Below, one piece after another: positions 19,145-28,126 of a DNA stretch of 64,000 bases. The notes under the pieces are model-generated. The model ran no database searches, had not been told where the DNA came from, and saw only the letters and a program-made list of their open reading frames with translations. Within the stretch, counting starts at the first letter, position 1. Each line of letters begins with the position of its first letter. Source of the DNA: JAEUIV01 sp033763795 (GTDB lineage: Bacteria > Planctomycetota > Phycisphaerae > Phycisphaerales > UBA1924); contig JANRJV010000016.1 in NCBI GenBank assembly GCA_033763795.1, positions 1 to 64,000 of the forward strand, written 5' to 3'. Both the position numbers and the translations under genes were made by a program.

Positions 19145-19276
19145 CCCGTCGTGGAGGTTGGCGACCGGGCCCGGTGCACGGGTGGCCCGTGAACCTGGTC
19201 AGGGCTTGACGGCAGCAGCCATAAGCGGCAGTCATCCGGTGCCGCCGGTGTCCTGGTCGCCTACCACCCCGACGGG
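19145..19276 (+). ncRNA. ffs: Signal recognition particle RNA, small bacterial type
   Basis: RNA scaffold of the SRP that targets nascent membrane proteins with Ffh. The apical domain carries the universal core GTGAACCTGGTCAGG at about 19189-19203 and GGCAGCAGCC at 19211-19220. The long stem is closed by CCCGTCG (19145-19151) with CGACGGG (19270-19276), and further in by GGCGACC with GGTCGCC. At about 132 nt it is slightly longer than E. coli 4.5S RNA and has no Alu domain. Its place directly ahead of dnaX is the order seen in many bacteria. Ends are set by pairing, so they may be off by a few bases. Confidence 0.93.
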
Positions 19277-19336
19277 CCGCGCTCCATCCCGCATGCCCCG
19301 CGCCCCGGCCCCCCGGCCCCGCCCCCTCCAGCGCCG

Positions 19337-19342
19337 TAGACT
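19337..19342 (+). promoter_or_regulatory. -10-like TAGACT before dnaX
   Basis: TAGACT ends 10 nt before the dnaX ATG, with GGAG lying between them. It would give a leader of only a few bases. Confidence 0.35.
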
Positions 19343-19352
19343 CGCCGGAGCC

Positions 19353-21067
19353 ATGGCCTACACCGTCCTCGCCCGCCGCTACCGATCCCAGGACTTCGAC
19401 GAGGTCGTCGGCCAGGAAGCCGTCGCACAGACCCTCAAAAACGCCATCGCACAGGGACGCGTCGCCCACGCCTACCTCTTCGTCGGCACACGCGGCGTGG
19501 GCAAGACCTCAATGGCCCGCATCTTCGCCAAGAGCCTCGCCGGCGGTTCGCCCGAGGTCGACCGCGCCATCATGACCGGCCAGGACACCGACGTCATCGA
19601 GATCGACGCCGCCTCCAACCGCGGCGTCGACGAGGCCCGCGAGCTCATCGCAAACTGCATCTACAGGCCCCTCCGAGGCAAGTTCAAGGTCTACATCGTG
19701 GACGAGGTCCACATGCTCACGACCGAGGCCTTCAACGCGCTCCTCAAAACCCTCGAAGAGCCGCCGGAGCACGTCAAGTTCGTCCTCTGCACCACAGAGG
19801 CGCACAAGGTCCCCGCCACCATCCAGAGCCGCTGCCAGCGCTTCGACTTCCGCAACCTCACCTCCTCCGAAATCGCCGGCCACCTCCGCGCCGTCTGCCA
19901 GAAGGAAAACGTCCCCGCCGATCCCGACCTGCTCTTCGCCATCGGACGCCTCGCCGCCGGCTCCATGCGCGACGGCCTCTCGCTCCTCGACCGCGTCATG
20001 GCCGCCGCGGGCAACGGCCAGCGCCTCACCCGCGAGCTCCTCGAGAAACTCCTCGGATTGCCCCAGCAGGAGCTCGTCGCCGCCCTCGTCGACGCCCTCT
20101 CTTCCTCAGACCCCGGCGCCGCCCTCCAGAAAGCCGACGCCCTCCTCGCCCGAGGCGTCGCCATGGACCAGCTCCTCGACACGCTCATCGATCGCCTCCG
20201 CTCGCTCATGCTCATCGCCGCCTGCGGCGAGTCCACGCCCCTCGTTGAAGCCTCGGACGAGCTCCGCCGCGAACTCGCCCAGCAGGCCCGCGCCTTCGAC
20301 GCCGCAAGCCTCGTCCACATGATCGCACTCTGCGAGAGCGTGCAGCGCGGCTCCAAGTCAAGCTTCGCCCCCCGCGCGCTCCTCGACGCCCTCGTCGTCA
20401 GGCTCGCGATGACCGAAAAGATCGCGGACCTCGCCGCACTCGTCGCACTCCCCAAGCCCGCGGACACCGGCCCGCAAAAAAAAGCCTGACGGCGGCCCCG
20501 GGAACGCCGGCTCCGCCCGGCCCCCAGGCGCCGCCGCCGCCCACGCCCCCCAGGTCGACCACGCCGCCCCCGGCGCCGCCCCCTGCGCCTCCGCCCAGGC
20601 CCGCCGCTCCATCACCCGCTCCGGGCCCACAGCTCCCTTCCCTCTCCGCCGCCCCCGCGTCAGCGCCGCCGCCGACTCCGTCGAACCAGGGTGCCCACGA
20701 CGTCTGGACCAGGTTCCTCGAGCTCGCCTCCGCCAAGGCATGGCTCGCCGCCGCGATCGAAGGCCTCGCGCTCCACAGCATCGACTCAACCACCGCCGTC
20801 CTCACCTCGAGCGACGCCTCCGCACTCACTGCCGCGCGCGGCGCGCTCCGCTCGCTCGAAGAACTCTTCGCCAAGGCCGCCGGCCGACCCCTGAGGCTCG
20901 AACTCCGCTCCGCCGAGAACGCGGACGCCGCCGCCGCGCCGCCCCAGGGCGACCCCGCCGCCCGCGCCAGCGCCATGAACAGCCCGCTCGTCCGCCGAAC
21001 CATCGAGCTCTTCAACGCACGCCTCGTCGACGTCGTCGAAGAGCGGCCCGCCCCGCCCCAGGAGTAG
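19353..21067 (+). CDS. dnaX: DNA polymerase III subunits tau and gamma, with frameshift
   Basis: Clamp-loader ATPase. The zero frame from the ATG at 19353 gives 378 residues (gamma) ending QKKA at 20489: Walker A GTRGVGKT (45-52), DEVH (117-120), SRC sensor (159-161) and AAA+ lid and collar domains. The last codons before the stop lie in an A8 run (20476-20483). A -1 shift there continues as SLTAAPG, then a Pro/Ala-rich linker of about 60 residues and a folded domain (DVWTRFLELASAKAWL, AIEGLALHSIDSTTAVL, RRTIELFNARLVDVVEE), stopping at 21067: a 571-residue tau. The tau tail contacts polymerase and helicase. The zinc module usually found after Walker A is missing: only about 18 residues and no Cys between KSL and DVIEIDAASN. 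A real frameshift mutation or sequencing error is the alternative. Confidence 0.9.
20476..20489 (+). promoter_or_regulatory. Slippery A8 recoding site in dnaX
   Basis: Zero-frame codons CAA AAA AAA GCC TGA: eight A, one sense codon, then stop. Ribosomes slipping -1 on AAA AAA, or RNA polymerase adding one A, would enter the open tau frame. The stop two codons after the slip site would favour shifting. Both mechanisms are known for dnaX in other bacteria. Confidence 0.72.
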
Positions 21068-21077
21068 CACCCGCCCC

Positions 21078-21446
21078 ATGTTCGATCAGATCAAGCAGCT
21101 CGGCGCCCTCGCGGGCCTCATGCAGAACAAGGACAAGCTCCGCGACGCCGCCGCACGCTTCCGCGAAAAGATGGAACGCATCTCCGTCACAGGCTCCGCC
21201 GGCGGCGGCGCCGTCCGCGTCACCGTCTCCGGAAAACTCCGCGTCACCGACGTCGCCCTCGACCCCGCGCTCATCGCCGGACTCCAGACCGGCGAAGGCG
21301 GCCGCATCATGGCCCAGTCCCTCATCATGGACGCCGTCAACGACGCCATCACCCGCGCCCAGGCCATCGTCCACGAGGAGGCCGACCGTCAGGCCCGCGA
21401 GCTGGGCCTCCCGGGGCTCCCCGGAATCGAAGGCCTCATGGGCTGA
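21078..21446 (+). CDS. ybaB: YbaB/EbfC nucleoid-associated protein
   Basis: 122-residue DNA-binding protein of the YbaB/EbfC family, which forms dimers shaped like tweezers that coat DNA without strong sequence preference. The typical order is visible: a helical N-terminus (MFDQIKQLGALAGLMQNKDKL), the central strands VTGSAGGGAVRVTVSGKLRVTDVALDP and a C-terminal helix VNDAITRAQAIVHEEA. Starts 10 nt after the dnaX tau stop, so it is in the same operon, as in many bacteria; the usual next gene, recR, is absent here and a convergent priA follows instead. Confidence 0.93.
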   Translation: MFDQIKQLGALAGLMQNKDKLRDAAARFREKMERISVTGSAGGGAVRVTVSGKLRVTDVALDPALIAGLQTGEGGRIMAQSLIMDAVNDAITRAQAIVHEEADRQARELGLPGLPGIEGLMG

Positions 21447-21503
21447 GCACAACGCCCGGCCGCTCCCCGGCTCCGTACGCCCGCCCCTTCGCGCCGGCCC
21501 GCC

Positions 21504-23921
21504 TCACAACAGCGCCACCGGATCGACGTCCACCGCCGTGTGCGCATCCGAGCGCACAAGCCCGGCCGAGCGCAGCCCGCTCAGAACCCGCTGCAGCGGC
21601 CCCGCCGTCGCGCTCAGCATCTCCACCGCGAAGCGGTAGTGATCGCCCACGCGCTTGATCGCGCACTCCATGGGCCCGCGGACCCGCACGTCCAGCCCCG
21701 GCCCCGCCGCCTCCTCCCGCGCCGCCAGCGCCACCTCGTGCGCACGCCGCTCCGCCTTCGCACCATCCACATCCCGGCACACGATCCGCGCCATCCGGCT
21801 CGTCGGCGGAAGCCCCGCCTCTTCCCGCGAAACCAGCTCGTCCGCCGCGAACCCCTCGAAGTCATGCGCCGCAGCCCGGCGGATCGACGCCACCCCCGGG
21901 TTGAACGTCTGCACGATCACCCGCGCCGTTACCCCCGTCGCCGCGCTCCGCCCCGCGCGCCCCGCCACCTGCGCCAGCAGCTGGAATGTCCGCTCCTCCG
22001 CCCGGAAGTCAGGCAGCGCCAGCGCCGTGTCCGCGTTGATCACGCCGATCAGATCCACCCCCGGGAAGTCCAGCCCCTTGGCGATCATCTGCGTCCCCAG
22101 CAGCAGCCGCACGCTCCCCTCTCGGAACCGCTCCAGCGATCGGAAATAGTCCGCCGCCCGCCGCATCGAGTCCGAATCCAGCCGCAGCATCGTCCGGTCG
22201 ATCCGCAGCTCGGGGAACTTCTCCGCCAGCTCGTCCTCCACGCGCTGCGTCCCGAAACCGAACGTGTTGACCGTCTTTCCGCACGCCGGGCACAGCGTGG
22301 GCAGCCTCTGCTCCGCTCCGCAGTGATGGCACTTGACGATGTGCAGCGCCGCCGCCCCTGCGGCGCCACGCTCGCGGTGATACACCGCCGTCACGTCGCA
22401 GTGTCGGCACGTCAGGAACCAGCCGCACGTCGCGTCCGCGCAGCACACGTAGCTGGCGTACCCCCGCCGGTTCAGCAGCAGCATGATCTGCCCGCCCCGG
22501 TCGAGCGCCCCCCGCACCTCCCGCTCCAGCCTGGGCCCGAGCGCGTGCAGCCGCCGGCTCCCCGCCTCACGGTGCGCCCGCTGCTCGTCCACCATGTTCA
22601 CGACGTGCACCGGTGGCATCGCCCCGCCCCCGACACGCTCCGGCAGCCGCAGCAGACCGAACCTCCCGCTCCGCGCGTTGTGCCAGCTCTCTAGCGAAGG
22701 CGTCGCCGACCCCAGCACGACGGGGCACCTCTCAAGCTGCCCCCGCCGCAGCGCCACGTCCCGCGCGTGATATCGCGGCAGCTGGTCCTGCTTGTATGAG
22801 GAGTCGTGCTCCTCGTCCACGATGATCAGCCCCAGCGAGCCCGCCCCGCCCGCCTCCGCCGGGAACGGCGCGAACACCGCCGACCGCGCACCGATCACGA
22901 TCCGCGCACGCCCGCTCGCCGCCCGGCTCCACGCCTCGTGACGCTGCGCCTCGGTCAGCCCCGAGTGCAGCACCGCGATCGACCCCGAAGGCAGATCCGC
23001 GAACCGCGCCACAAACCGCCCCGCGGTCTGCGGCGTCAGGCTGATCTCAGGCACCAGCACGATCGCCGACCGCCCCGCGTCGATCACACCCCGCAGCACC
23101 CGCAGGTACACCTCGGTCTTCCCCGACCCCGTAACCCCGAACAGCAAAAACGGCGCAAAGCTCCCCCCGCTCGCCGCGACCGTCCGCACAGCTTGTTCCT
23201 GCGCCTCGGTCGGCGGCGGCCCGCTCGTCCCGCCATGCAGCCCGGGCTCATCCCACGACAGGCTCGACCCGACGCGCACGTCCGCCCGCACCACCCGCCG
23301 CAGAATCCCCGCATCCACCAGCCGGTTCACCGGCCCGACCGTCCGCTCCGACAACAGGTCCGCCAGCGCCCGCGCCTCGACCGGGAACGACACCCCCGTC
23401 AGCCCCGCCAGCTTCTCCCACGCCCGCCTTCCCGACGGGCCCAGCGCCTTGAGCACCGCTTCCCGCGCCTCGCCCTGGGGGTCCGTTCCCAGAGCCAGCA
23501 GCGGCCGGTCCACGCTCCCCGTCTGACGCTTCACTCCCGCCGGGATCATCGTCGCCAGCACCATGCCGATCGGGCAGCAGTAATACCCCGCCATCCACTG
23601 CGCAAGCTGGATGAGCGTCGGCGGGAACCGCGGCGCCCCGGACGACGCCGACCGCGCCGCCCGGCCCAGCAGCGGTTTCACCCGTGCCGCCATCCCCTCC
23701 TCGGCCACTTCCCTAAGCGCTCCGAGCGCAATGACGTACCCCTCCGTCGGGGTGTCGCCCCGCCCAAGGGGCGCACGCACACGCTCGCCCAGCATCAGGT
23801 CCGCCAGCGACGCCGGCACCGCGTACGTCAGACCCTCAGGCTGATCGATCCCCCGCTCCAACACCACCCGTGCATACAGCCCGGACAGTTCGACCGGCTT
23901 CGAGAACAGGTCCGCCGTCAC
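21504..23921 (-). CDS. priA: Primosomal protein N' (replication restart helicase PriA)
   Basis: 805-residue 3'-5' DNA helicase that recognises collapsed forks and reloads the replisome. The N-terminal 3'BD domain (residues 12-110) is followed by a winged-helix region, the DEAD-like core with Walker A GVTGSGKTE (262-270), DEEH (369-372) and GSATPS, then a zinc-binding insert with paired cysteines (CCADATCGWFLTCRHC and KCHHCG, CPACG, about 500-550), helicase motifs TQMIAKGLDFPGV and QVAGRAGR, and the C-terminal domain. Starts at a GTG; TAGGCT lies 6 nt upstream, pointing to a leaderless message. Convergent with ybaB, 57 bp apart. Its neighbourhood with dnaX is functionally apt but on the opposite strand. 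Confidence 0.95.
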   Translation of the reverse strand: MTADLFSKPVELSGLYARVVLERGIDQPEGLTYAVPASLADLMLGERVRAPLGRGDTPTEGYVIALGALREVAEEGMAARVKPLLGRAARSASSGAPRFPPTLIQLAQWMAGYYCCPIGMVLATMIPAGVKRQTGSVDRPLLALGTDPQGEAREAVLKALGPSGRRAWEKLAGLTGVSFPVEARALADLLSERTVGPVNRLVDAGILRRVVRADVRVGSSLSWDEPGLHGGTSGPPPTEAQEQAVRTVAASGGSFAPFLLFGVTGSGKTEVYLRVLRGVIDAGRSAIVLVPEISLTPQTAGRFVARFADLPSGSIAVLHSGLTEAQRHEAWSRAASGRARIVIGARSAVFAPFPAEAGGAGSLGLIIVDEEHDSSYKQDQLPRYHARDVALRRGQLERCPVVLGSATPSLESWHNARSGRFGLLRLPERVGGGAMPPVHVVNMVDEQRAHREAGSRRLHALGPRLEREVRGALDRGGQIMLLLNRRGYASYVCCADATCGWFLTCRHCDVTAVYHRERGAAGAAALHIVKCHHCGAEQRLPTLCPACGKTVNTFGFGTQRVEDELAEKFPELRIDRTMLRLDSDSMRRAADYFRSLERFREGSVRLLLGTQMIAKGLDFPGVDLIGVINADTALALPDFRAEERTFQLLAQVAGRAGRSAATGVTARVIVQTFNPGVASIRRAAAHDFEGFAADELVSREEAGLPPTSRMARIVCRDVDGAKAERRAHEVALAAREEAAGPGLDVRVRGPMECAIKRVGDHYRFAVEMLSATAGPLQRVLSGLRSAGLVRSDAHTAVDVDPVALL

Positions 23922-23927
23922 ACTCCC

Positions 23928-23933
23928 AGCCTA
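23928..23933 (-). promoter_or_regulatory. -10-like TAGGCT before priA
   Basis: Minus-strand TAGGCT followed by GGGAGT and the GTG start: six bases between, suiting a leaderless transcript. The GGGAG is too close to act as a normal ribosome site. Confidence 0.35.
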
Positions 23934-23981
23934 TCCCGATCGCCGGCTTTCTCTTCCCGCTCCCCGGGAACTTTCCTTGGT

Positions 23982-24011
23982 TTGCGTCGCCCAACCGGGG
24001 TCGGGTATGTT
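23982..24011 (+). promoter_or_regulatory. Candidate promoter of the secretin gene
   Basis: TTGCGT (23982-23987), an 18-bp spacer and TATGTT (24006-24011). It would give a leader of about 170 nt before the ATG at 24191, in which I see no riboswitch or leader peptide. Confidence 0.35.
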
Positions 24012-24190
24012 CCGCCCCGCTGGTTGACCGGGCAGACAGCTCAAGCTTGGAGTTTGGACCGCAGATTTGGATCGATGGGGTCGCAGCGGGCGGGAATCGC
24101 CCGGACGTGGTTCGTGTCTAGCGGGCGCCGCGGAGCATCGCCCGACGGACGACATTCGATGTACCGACTGACGGCCTGGAGGTTGGCGTG

Positions 24191-27100
24191 ATGCGCATTC
24201 TTGGTCTGAGACCCTCCCGTGTGGCGTTGCTGGTTGCGACCGCGGGCCTGTGTGCGGGTCTGGCTTCCGCGGACGCCCCTGTCTCAAACTCTGTGGAGTC
24301 CGCTCAGGCGCTCCTGGAGCAAGGCCGCATCGTCGAAGCCAAGTCGATGCTCCTCGACCTCCGCAAGGCCAGCGGCACCAGCCCCGACGCCCGCCTGATC
24401 GAGCTCCTCGCCGCCGCCGACCGCCGACTGGTCCACCTGGGCGAAGCCGAACTGAGCCTTCAGAAGGCCGAACTCGCCCTCTCCAAGGGGGAGCTCCGCG
24501 TCGCCGAGACCCACGCCGCCGCCGCCAAGCGTTCCGCTAAGGCCACCGATCAGCAAACCGCCCGGGCCGACAAGGTCATCTCCGAGGCCAAGGCCCAGCG
24601 CGAGCAGCTCACCCCCCTGGCCCCCTCCATGCTCGCTCAGGCCGCCAGCGACATGGCCGCCGGCCGCTTCCCCGAAGCCAAGGCCGGCCTCTCCGCCCTC
24701 GTCCGCACGGGCGTCCCCCTCAGCCAGGAGCAGATGGCCGAGGTCAATCGCCACCAGGACCGCATCTACCAGCTGGAGCGCCAGCAGGGCAACTCCTTCG
24801 AGTCCGCCCCGCTCCAGATGAGCGTGATGGCCGCCCCCGCCGCCGCAGCGGTCGCCGCCTCCGCCGTCGCCGCCCCGCAGACCGACGCCCCCGCCTCCTC
24901 GCCTCCCCCGGCTCCCGCCGGCGACGCCCTCCTCGATGAAACGATGCGCATCGACGCCGAGCGCCTCGTCCTCGAAGCCGAGGCCGCCTTCCAGGCAGGG
25001 CGCTACAACGAAGCCATCGAGAAGTTCACCCGCGCCATCAACATCTACGGCTCCCGCCTCTCCGCCGACCAGCGCACCCTCGCCGAAGACCGCCTCGCCG
25101 ACGCCCGCGCCCTCATCGGCGCCCCCCAGGCCGGCCTCGTCGAGAACGTCGCCGAGCAGAAGCGGCTCATGCGAGAGGAAGCCGAAGCCACCTTCAACAA
25201 TCTCGTCGCCCAGGCCGAGGCCGCCCTCGCCCGGGGCGACGTCCCCGCCGCCCGCAACCTCGGCGCCCAGGCACGCCTCACCTGGAACAACGCGCAGGCC
25301 AGCGGCGTCTTCAGCGAGCAGCAGTACCGCGCGGGCATCGAACGCGCCGACGCACTCCTCCGCGCCGCCGACGAACGCGCCGAAGCCATCACCCGCGCCG
25401 AGATCGAACAGCGTGGCAACGAGCTCCGCCAGGAAGAGGCCCGCACTCGCTCCGAGCAGGAGCAGGAGCGCCGCCGCCGCATCAACGAGAACCTCGACCG
25501 TCTCCGCGCCCTCCAGGTCGAGCACAAGTACGAGGAAGCCCTCCAGGTCGCCGAGCAGGTCCTCTTCCTCGACCCCACGAACTCCGCCGCCCTCCTCCTG
25601 AAGGACGTCCTCCGCGACGTCATCCTCTACCGCGAGTTCGAGGAGGTCCGCCGCGAGAGGGCCGTCTCGGTCGTCGAAGAAGCCCTCGAGAACCAGCGCT
25701 CGCTCATCATCCCCCGCGGCGTGATGAACTACCCCGCCGACTGGCCCGAGATCAGCTTCCGCCGCGGCGAGCAGCAGGCGTTCATGGAGAGCGAGGCCGA
25801 CCGCCGAGTCCTCGCCACGCTCGATTCGCGCCGCGTCCCCGCCAGCTTCCGCGACAACACCCTCGAGGACGTCGTCACCTTCCTCGCCACCGTCACGAAC
25901 CTCAACGTCGACGTTGATTGGGACTCGCTCGCCCAGATCGGCATCGAGCGCGACCGCCCCATCTCCCTCGAACTCCGCGAGGTCCCCGCCCGCGTCGTCC
26001 TCGAACGCGTCCTCGAGAAGGCCCAGCCCGACGCCTTCAGCAAGGCCGGCTGGGCCGTGCAGGACGGCGTCCTCGTCATCGCCGCCGACGAAGCCCTCCG
26101 CCGCAACACCTTCATCGTCATCTACGACATCCGCGACCTGCTCTTCCAGGTCCCCGACTTCACCGACATCCCCGAGCTCGACCTCGACCAGGTCCTCCAG
26201 CAGGCCCGGGCCGGCGGCGGCGGCGGCGGCGGCTCCGTCTTCAGCGAGGAAGACGACTCCGAGCCCGAAGGACCCACGGAAGAAGAGCTCCGCAACCGCA
26301 TCCTCGACATCATCCAGACCAACGTCGACTTCGGGAACTGGGTCGATCAGGGCGGCAGCACCGGCGTCGTCCAGGAGCTCAACGGCAACCTCATCATCAC
26401 CAACACCGCCCGCAATCACCGCCAGATCCAGGGCCTCCTCAACCAGCTCCGCGAGATCCGCTCCGTCCAGATCAGCGTCGAAGGACGCTTCCTCTCCGTC
26501 AACACGCAGTTCTTCGAACGCCTCGCCTTCGACCTCGACATCTACTTCAACGCTCAGAACGAGCAGTTCGAGAGCGTCGACCGCCAGCTCACCGACATCC
26601 AGAACATCGGCGTCGGCGCCCCCAACGAAGGCCGCAACCTCTACCCCGTCGACCTCGTGGGCAGACGCCAGGTCGTGGGCTCGGGCTACCAGCGCAACAT
26701 CGACCCCGCCACCGGCGCCGTGACCTACACCCCCGTCGGGGCCACCGGCACGGCCGGCGTCCCGCTCTTCGTCCCGCGCCCGAGCCCCCTCAGCGTCATC
26801 CCCTTCCAGCAGCAGGGTTCCGAAGCCGGCGACCGGCTCATGGGCTCCTCCCCCGCAGCCAGCGGCCTCGTCGACACCTTCTTCGGCGCCACGCCCCTCC
26901 GCGGCCTCGGCATCGCCGGCACCTTCCTCGACGACGTTCAGGTCGACTTCCTGATCGAAGCCACCCAGGCCGACCAAAGAACCGTCTCGCTCTCGGCCCC
27001 CCGCCTCACCTTCAGCAACGGCCGCTCCGCCAACATCGTCGTCGCCCGCACCGAGTCCTTCATCGGCCAGCTCACCCCCGTCGTCGGCGCCGGCGCCGTC

Positions 27101-27589
27101 GCCTTCAACCCCACGCCAACCCCCCTCACCATCGGCGTCACCCTCGGCGTCCGGGGCGTCGTCTCCGCCGATCGCCGCTACGTCACCCTCACCATCCAGA
27201 CCGGCCTCTCCTCAGAGCCCGACATCCGCTCCGTCCCCGTCAGCGCCACCGCCGGCGGCACGGGCACCGGCCCCGGCGCAGGCATCGCAACGGGCTTCAT
27301 CGAGCTCCCCTCGCTCAGCGTCTCCCGCGTCAACACCGCCGTCACCATCCCCGACCGCGGAACCGTCCTCCTGGGCGGCAGCCGCGCTATCCAGGAATTC
27401 GAGTTCGAGGTCGGCGTCCCCGTCCTCAGCCAGATCCCCATCATCAACCGCTTCTTCACCAACCGCGGCGAGGCCCGAGAGGACACCACGCTCATGATCC
27501 TCCTCAAGCCCACCGTCATCATCCAGAGCGAAGAGGAAGAGAAGAACTTCCCGGGACTCCTCGACAAGCTGAGCGACCCGCTCCGCTGA
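24191..27589 (+). CDS. Large secretin-family protein with helical repeat N-terminus
   Basis: 1132 residues with a signal peptide (VALLVATAGLCAGLASA). Residues 35-170 and 245-500 are Ala/Glu-rich helical repeats resembling TPR units (ALLEQGRIVEAKSMLLDL, AAFQAGRYNEAIEKFTRAI, HKYEEALQVAEQVLFLDP). Then come secretin N-type domains, a seven-Gly loop, and from about residue 740 the secretin core, with VQISVEGRFLSV, a long variable insert, TQADQRTVSLSAPRLTFSNG and the C-terminal VPVLSQIPIINRFFTNR motif typical of GspD/PilQ. It should form a gated outer-membrane ring. No other type II, III or IV pilus genes are nearby, so the system it serves is not known; similar lone secretins are common in Planctomycetota. 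The ATG at 24191 has GGAGG 8 nt upstream. Confidence 0.88.
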   Translation: MRILGLRPSRVALLVATAGLCAGLASADAPVSNSVESAQALLEQGRIVEAKSMLLDLRKASGTSPDARLIELLAAADRRLVHLGEAELSLQKAELALSKGELRVAETHAAAAKRSAKATDQQTARADKVISEAKAQREQLTPLAPSMLAQAASDMAAGRFPEAKAGLSALVRTGVPLSQEQMAEVNRHQDRIYQLERQQGNSFESAPLQMSVMAAPAAAAVAASAVAAPQTDAPASSPPPAPAGDALLDETMRIDAERLVLEAEAAFQAGRYNEAIEKFTRAINIYGSRLSADQRTLAEDRLADARALIGAPQAGLVENVAEQKRLMREEAEATFNNLVAQAEAALARGDVPAARNLGAQARLTWNNAQASGVFSEQQYRAGIERADALLRAADERAEAITRAEIEQRGNELRQEEARTRSEQEQERRRRINENLDRLRALQVEHKYEEALQVAEQVLFLDPTNSAALLLKDVLRDVILYREFEEVRRERAVSVVEEALENQRSLIIPRGVMNYPADWPEISFRRGEQQAFMESEADRRVLATLDSRRVPASFRDNTLEDVVTFLATVTNLNVDVDWDSLAQIGIERDRPISLELREVPARVVLERVLEKAQPDAFSKAGWAVQDGVLVIAADEALRRNTFIVIYDIRDLLFQVPDFTDIPELDLDQVLQQARAGGGGGGGSVFSEEDDSEPEGPTEEELRNRILDIIQTNVDFGNWVDQGGSTGVVQELNGNLIITNTARNHRQIQGLLNQLREIRSVQISVEGRFLSVNTQFFERLAFDLDIYFNAQNEQFESVDRQLTDIQNIGVGAPNEGRNLYPVDLVGRRQVVGSGYQRNIDPATGAVTYTPVGATGTAGVPLFVPRPSPLSVIPFQQQGSEAGDRLMGSSPAASGLVDTFFGATPLRGLGIAGTFLDDVQVDFLIEATQADQRTVSLSAPRLTFSNGRSANIVVARTESFIGQLTPVVGAGAVAFNPTPTPLTIGVTLGVRGVVSADRRYVTLTIQTGLSSEPDIRSVPVSATAGGTGTGPGAGIATGFIELPSLSVSRVNTAVTIPDRGTVLLGGSRAIQEFEFEVGVPVLSQIPIINRFFTNRGEAREDTTLMILLKPTVIIQSEEEEKNFPGLLDKLSDPLR
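26213..26233 (+). repeat. (GGC)7 microsatellite inside the secretin gene
   Basis: Seven tandem GGC triplets encode a run of seven glycines next to an acidic stretch. Triplet length changes would alter the loop without shifting the frame. Confidence 0.9.
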
Positions 27590-27668
27590 TCCCGCCCCCG
27601 ACCGCACCCCTCGCGCCGCGCCCCCCGCTCCCCGCGCCCGCGGCGACGGAAGTCCCCGCCCCCTCGGC

Positions 27669-27674
27669 TATACT
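27669..27674 (+). promoter_or_regulatory. -10 element TATACT before the STAS gene
   Basis: TATACT, five of six consensus positions, 35 nt before the ATG. A CAGGAG ribosome site precedes the start. No -35 is evident. Confidence 0.42.
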
Positions 27675-27709
27675 CATCCCGCGGCGGAACGTCGCATCAG
27701 GAGTCCGGA

Positions 27710-28069
27710 ATGGCCCAGTCCGACGCGCGGCTGAGAGTCAAAAAGGAGGCTGGGGTCACGCACGTCGAGTTCGTCGACCGCAACATCCTCGACGAGGCCA
27801 ACATCCAGCAGATCGGCGAGGAAATCTCGGGTCTCATCGACGCCGAGCCCGCGCCCAAGCTCGTCATCAGCTTCTCCAACGTCGACCACCTCTCCAGCGC
27901 CGCCCTCGGCGCCCTCATCACCATCCACAACAAGATGAAGGCCCGGCAAGGGCAGCTCCGCCTCGCCAACATCGATCCCCAGATCTACGAGGTCTTCGTC
28001 ATCACCAAGCTCAACCGCCTCTTCGAGATCCACGAGACCACCGACCGCGCCGTGCAGAGTTTCCGCTGA
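27710..28069 (+). CDS. STAS-domain anti-anti-sigma factor-like protein
   Basis: 119-residue single STAS domain. The segment DHLSSAALGALITIHNKM holds the serine (S62 or S63) phosphorylated by partner kinases in SpoIIAA/RsbV-type antagonists. In partner switching, the unphosphorylated STAS protein binds the HATPase kinase and frees its other client. The gene next downstream, 57 bp away, is such a HATPase, so the two almost certainly work together. No sigma factor or PP2C phosphatase lies nearby, so the controlled process is unknown. GGAG precedes the ATG by 6 nt. Confidence 0.87.
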   Translation: MAQSDARLRVKKEAGVTHVEFVDRNILDEANIQQIGEEISGLIDAEPAPKLVISFSNVDHLSSAALGALITIHNKMKARQGQLRLANIDPQIYEVFVITKLNRLFEIHETTDRAVQSFR

Positions 28070-28126
28070 AGTCGTGGGGGCGGCCGGCCTCTCGTGGCCG
28101 GGCGCCGGAGGCCCGAGCAGAGAGCC

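Noticed and set aside
26213..26233. The (GGC)7 run as a phase-variation switch.
   Set aside because: It is a triplet repeat, so length change cannot turn the frame off; kept only as a length-variable loop.
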